A stretch of DNA of 64,000 nt from Plazaster borealis (Eukaryota; Echinodermata; Asteroidea; Forcipulatida; Labidiasteridae): NCBI GenBank assembly GCA_021014325.1, contig CM037461.1, positions 521,501-585,500 on the forward strand, in the 5' to 3' direction. Within the stretch, counting starts at the first letter, position 1, and each line of letters begins with the position of its first letter. Positions 61,701 to 64,000 of the stretch are shown piece by piece. Below the pieces are notes generated by a model that saw only the letters and a list, made by a program, of their open reading frames with translations, had not been told where the DNA came from and ran no database searches. Made by a program: the position numbers and the translations under genes.

Positions 61701-63804
61701 GTATATTGTTTCCATATTGCATATTACAAACAAGACGTCGAGATGAAATGTTTGAAACAAACAAAACTGCAGCAATAAACAGCTACAGATTTTTAAATTT
61801 CAACCTTTACAAAAATTACCTTTGTCAACCAATCTAAGATGTTGTGAAGTTTGCACGTGTAAATACAAATAAACTGCAACAGTGAGCTGCTACAGGTTTA
61901 TAGTCTCAACCTTTACAATATTATGTTTCTTTTTAAATATCTATCGCGGCAACGATTCGTATTTCCTTTTGGTATTCCAGCTGTTTTATTTTGAGATTAT
62001 TTGTTGTCATTGAGCAACAGATTTATTTTCATTCGCAGAGTTTCTATGGAAATAGCGATCGGGACACCATAGTAACCAACATGTTCAATGAGGAAATCAG
62101 AGCACACTACATTCGCATCATACCAACTGAGTATGGAAATCGTCCTGGACTGCGTGTTGAACTCCTTGGATGTCATGGTAAGGTCATATAACCAATCTCT
62201 CTTTTTACCTACAGATTAAACATAAATTATTGTTGACCTGACTTACATTTGTTTTTATGTATATCATGTATATTTTTCAAATTGATTATAATCTGTTATT
62301 TTATGCAGATGCTAAATTGAACATCTTATTTAAACAATGCCATTTTACCAACTCCATATCAAGGCAATCATCCATCATTACGTATTGAACTCTTATTTTC
62401 TACATTGAACTAAGAGGGTAAATATGAATTAATATAAAAGACCACGGAAATCTTAATTATACTCTTATTATTATTTACACTCTTGCAGATATATATTATT
62501 TTGCTCGATCAGGGAACACTTTTACAAAGTACCAACGTTTACATCTTATTAAAGCATAACCGGTTTGTGTTCACCATGACCCGTTTCATTTAAACTTGAC
62601 CCGTTTCGTTTAAGCATAGGCCATTTGTGTTCAGCATGACCCTTTTTGTATAAGCATCGCCCGTTTTGTTTGAACACGACCCGTTTCATTTAAGCATCGG
62701 CCATTTTTATTCAGCATGACTCGTTTCGTTAAAGCATGACTCATTTCGTTTAAGCAAGACCCGTTACGTTTAAGCATCTCCCATTTGTGTTCAGCATAAC
62801 CCGTTTCGTTTAAGCATCTCCCATTTGTGTTCAACATGACTCGGTTCATTTAAGCTTGAACCGTTTGTGTTCAACATGACATGTTTCGTTTAAGCAAAAC
62901 CCGTTTCGTTTAATAAAGCATGACCCGTTTGTGTTCAGCATGACTCGTTTCGTTTAAGCAAGATGAGTTTACTTAAAACATAACCCGTTTTCATGTAAGC
63001 ATGGCCTGTTTGTGTTCAGCATGACCCGTTCCGTTTAAGCATGACCCGTTTGTGTTCAGCATAACCCGTTTCGTTTAAGCATGACCCGTTTGTGTTTAGC
63101 ATGACCCGTTTCGTTTAAGCATGACTCGTTTGTGTTCAGCATGACCCGTTTCGTTTAAGCATGACCCGTTTGTGTTCAGCATGACCCGTTTCGTTTAAGC
63201 ATGACCCGTTTGTGTTCAGCATGACCCGTTTCGTTTAAGCATGACCCGTTTCGTGTAAACTATTTAAAATTACATTACTGTGGCAAATAAAATAAATTAA
63301 TGTGCCTAAAGTGTACAATAAAGAAATCAAGTTATGTTCTCAAAGCCAACAAGTGGAGACCATTGTGACCGGCATTCTAACACTGCATTATTAATAAGCC
63401 CTTCAGTAAAACTAAAATCATTTTAATCCGTTGTCTTTATATGCACATTTATATATTTTTCTGATATAGAACGCTGGTTTTGTTTGGATCGTCTTGGAAT
63501 GGGAGATGGTAGCATTCCCGACTACAGAATCACTGCATCAAGTACAAAATGGAGGAAAGATGGTAACTGTCAACCAAGCAATGCACGACTCACTCAATCA
63601 GCAAATAGCAATACTATTGGCTGGTGCCCTGAACCTAGTGACAACAAACCATGGTTACAGATTGATCTAGAGATAAACGTCATAGTAGAGGGAATGATGA
63701 TGCTGCAGGGATCTGATCAAGGAACCAGTGTAGATATGAATTATGAGTACCAGTTGAAGTACAGTGATGGCCAGAGCACTTGGAATGTTCTGAATAAACC
63801 ACAG
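39145..63804 (+). CDS. Secreted fibrinogen-like / F5/8-type-C (discoidin) domain protein, 3' end beyond window
   Basis: Exons: 39145-39178, 50358-50603, 54196-54314, 54781-55042, 55331-55647, 56059-56197, 58768-59084 or its twin 61216-61532, 62039-62177, 63470-63804, then out of the window. All phases fit, giving at least 636 aa. The first exon plus the start of the second forms a signal peptide ([11 protein letters not shown] + [11 protein letters not shown]). A region of about 70 aa with several Cys is unrecognised. Next is a short fibrinogen-related domain ([52 protein letters not shown]), about 127 aa, which lacks the C-terminal half. Discoidin domains follow, each split over a 317-335 nt and a 139 nt exon and ending LLGC-R/H-G. 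Both domain types bind glycans or cell-surface ligands; an adhesion or pattern-recognition role is inferred. Exon 1 is 11 kb upstream and is assigned by phase and signal peptide only. Confidence 0.75.
39749..40239. mobile_element. Non-autonomous DNA transposon with AGGTTTTC.CGGCCAA ends
   Basis: The left end AGGTTTTCCCGGCCAATTTCA pairs with the right end GAATTTGGCCGCGAAAACCT, and CAACAAAAATTCA continues the match inward. The interior repeats TTGAATG/CATTCAA motifs on both strands. No clear TSD. It lies in intron 1 of the fibrinogen-like gene. Confidence 0.6.
40652..40795. repeat. (GTT)n/(TGC)n microsatellite
   Basis: A long run of TGT/GTT triplets has a short TGC block at its left. Open frames across it are low-complexity artefacts. 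Confidence 0.9.
42190..42250 (+). other. Possible alternative first exon with signal peptide
   Basis: ATG at 42190 opens [20 protein letters not shown] and ends at G/GTAAAA in phase 1. This is the same phase as the accepted first exon at 39145-39178, so it could splice to 50358. The resulting protein would carry two hydrophobic stretches, so this is only a candidate. Confidence 0.25.
42672..43738. repeat. GAGTTGTGAGTTGGCCAGTTG minisatellite
   Basis: About fifty units of 18-21 bp, alternating GAGTTGGCCAGTTGCAGTTGT and GAGTTGGTCGTTGGAGTTGT forms. The minus strand is open for 290 codons only because the unit lacks stops; the product is a low-complexity PTHNSNW repeat and is not taken as a gene. 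Confidence 0.85.
43960..44610 (-). pseudogene. Non-LTR retrotransposon (LINE) reverse-transcriptase C-terminal fragment
   Basis: On the minus strand, 44600-44475 reads open with [20 protein letters not shown], a recognisable C-terminal RT-region motif of LINE ORF2. After a break, [16 protein letters not shown] and ..MIDDC follow at about 44115-43990, the usual terminal Cys region. Frameshifts separate the blocks, so it is dead. Confidence 0.65.
45290..50195 (+). repeat. Intronic satellite of about 54 bp, roughly 80 units, each with GGGGTAAGTCCAG
   Basis: The unit is approximately AAAATCACAAGGGGTAAGTCCAGCATTTTCATCAAATTTGGGTCAAAAATTGTG (51-56 bp). Left of 46.8 kb the units are degenerate; right of it they are regular. 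Higher-order blocks of about 0.5 kb repeat: 49265-49490 matches 49783-50000, and 47760-48060 is close to both. Variant units read GTAAGTAACTCCAG. Open frames on either strand here are repeat artefacts. Confidence 0.9.
51585..51668. repeat. Inverted copy A of a segment flanking the DIRS-like insert
   Basis: TGCACACATAATAGCGCC..GGCCGCCATGTTATCTACCTCTTTTCTC is repeated in reverse complement at 53964-54050. Confidence 0.65.
51671..51815. mobile_element. MITE with AAGGCCGTGTCCGAA ends, third copy
   Basis: The ends AAGGCCGTGTCCGAAATGCCGGCTACAGCTACGG and GTAGCTGTAGCCGCCAATTCGGATACGGCCT are inverted. It is inserted directly next to inverted copy A and matches the pair at 14.1-14.4 kb. Confidence 0.7.
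51926..54126 (-). mobile_element. Degenerate DIRS-like retroelement with inverted ends
   Basis: The left end TTTCACTCTACTTACCCGTAGAGCCACTATATCGCAT (51926-51962) is mirrored by ATGCGATATAGTGGCTCTTCGGGTAAGTAGAGTGAAA (54090-54125). Between them is a GC-richer body with a minus-strand RT remnant. Inverted ends plus this RT type suggest DIRS rather than an LTR element. No tyrosine recombinase was recognised. It sits in intron 2 of the fibrinogen-like gene. Confidence 0.6.
53060..53660 (-). pseudogene. Broken DIRS-type reverse transcriptase fragment
   Basis: Minus-strand blocks in order: [13 protein letters not shown] (RT motif A), [13 protein letters not shown] (motif B), [10 protein letters not shown] (motif C with the YLDD box) and [17 protein letters not shown]. 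At least one frameshift lies between motifs B and C and stops follow, so it is non-functional. Confidence 0.7.
55655..55965 (+). mobile_element. LINE 3' fragment in intron 5
   Basis: Broken plus-strand reading gives RGRPRKRW preceded by a degraded WFGH..RM-type block, the common C-terminal signature of RTE/L1-like ORF2. It ends in GATTGATTGATTGA, a short tail repeat. It lies between the two exons of discoidin domain 1. Confidence 0.55.
58768..59084 (+). CDS. Discoidin domain 2 exon, copy a
   Basis: 317 nt, from TTTATACATTG after TTCTTAG to GCAAAG before GTATGA. It encodes [36 protein letters not shown], the first two thirds of an F5/8-type-C domain. It pairs with the 139-nt exon at 62039-62177. 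Confidence 0.85.
61216..61532 (+). CDS. Discoidin domain 2 exon, copy b
   Basis: Same length, splice signals and protein as copy a. Because each copy runs from phase 1 to phase 0, a transcript can keep frame with only one of them. Confidence 0.85.
62552..63259. repeat. Minisatellite of 20-bp half-units arranged in 40-bp pairs
   Basis: CATGACCCGTTTCGTTTAAG and CATGACCCGTTTGTGTTCAG alternate, very regularly from about 63000 to 63250 and with decay to the left. It sits in the intron between discoidin domains 2 and 3. Confidence 0.88.
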
Positions 63805-64000
63805 GTAAAGACATTTTATGACTGAACTACACTGATACACTAAAGTGTTGATAACATTAATTATGCGCATAACAAGCTTCCATCTTAATTACAACTTTTG
63901 AAAGTGTTGATTGTTAAAATCTTTGAAATGCTAGTTTGAATATCACTTAAAAAAATGGTGTTTGATAAATTACTAAATTGTATTTAATGAAACACCAATC

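Larger units (their letters stand above)
56967..61865 (+). repeat. Tandem duplication of about 2.45 kb containing a discoidin exon
   Basis: Unit 1 (about 56967-59417) and unit 2 (about 59418-61865) are offset by about 2448 bp and almost identical, with only scattered substitutions and small indels in the introns. The exon inside (58768-59084 and 61216-61532) encodes the same amino acids in both copies. Both start in phase 1 and end in phase 0. Confidence 0.9.

Overview
The window is eukaryotic: AT-rich, with split genes that have GT-AG introns, secreted animal protein families, tRNA-derived SINEs, LINE and DIRS-like fragments, many short DNA transposons and long intronic minisatellites. A beta-microseminoprotein, an NPC2/ML protein, a secreted fibrinogen-like plus F5/8-type-C protein and a SAM-HECT gene together point to a marine invertebrate deuterostome, most likely an echinoderm. 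The species cannot be fixed from sequence alone.

Layout. 0.8-5.1 kb (+): a three-exon, ten-cysteine beta-microseminoprotein-like gene. 8.2-11.4 kb (-): a complete four-exon NPC2-like gene, convergent with the first. 11.5-21.1 kb: no supported gene; it holds MITEs, SINE heads, duplicated segments and a foldback element. 21,171-37,910: a 16.74-kb composite DNA transposon. 38-64 kb (+): a large secreted fibrinogen-like/discoidin gene that runs off the right edge. Its 11-kb first intron is filled with minisatellites, and a broken DIRS-like element lies in its second intron.

The main discovery candidate is the 16.74-kb element. It has a 6-bp direct repeat (GATCTT) on both sides, termini TATGG...CCATA, and inverted repeats of about 0.4-0.6 kb, each containing an array of about 20 bp (GCGGCGAC-T10). 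It carries two convergent split genes that begin at the inner edges of the inverted repeats. One encodes an apparently intact SAM + HECT E3 ligase (12 coding exons, about 693 aa, catalytic Cys present). The other encodes an rve-type DDE transposase (about 411 aa, D148/D207/E247). The 6-bp target duplication, TA-Y ends and IS3/rve-like core fit my recollection of the IS3EU superfamily. Linkage of such a transposase to a HECT ligase inside one mobile unit is the most notable system here.

All exon models were assembled by eye from splice signals, reading phase and family resemblance. No search or alignment was run, so family names are recognition calls.
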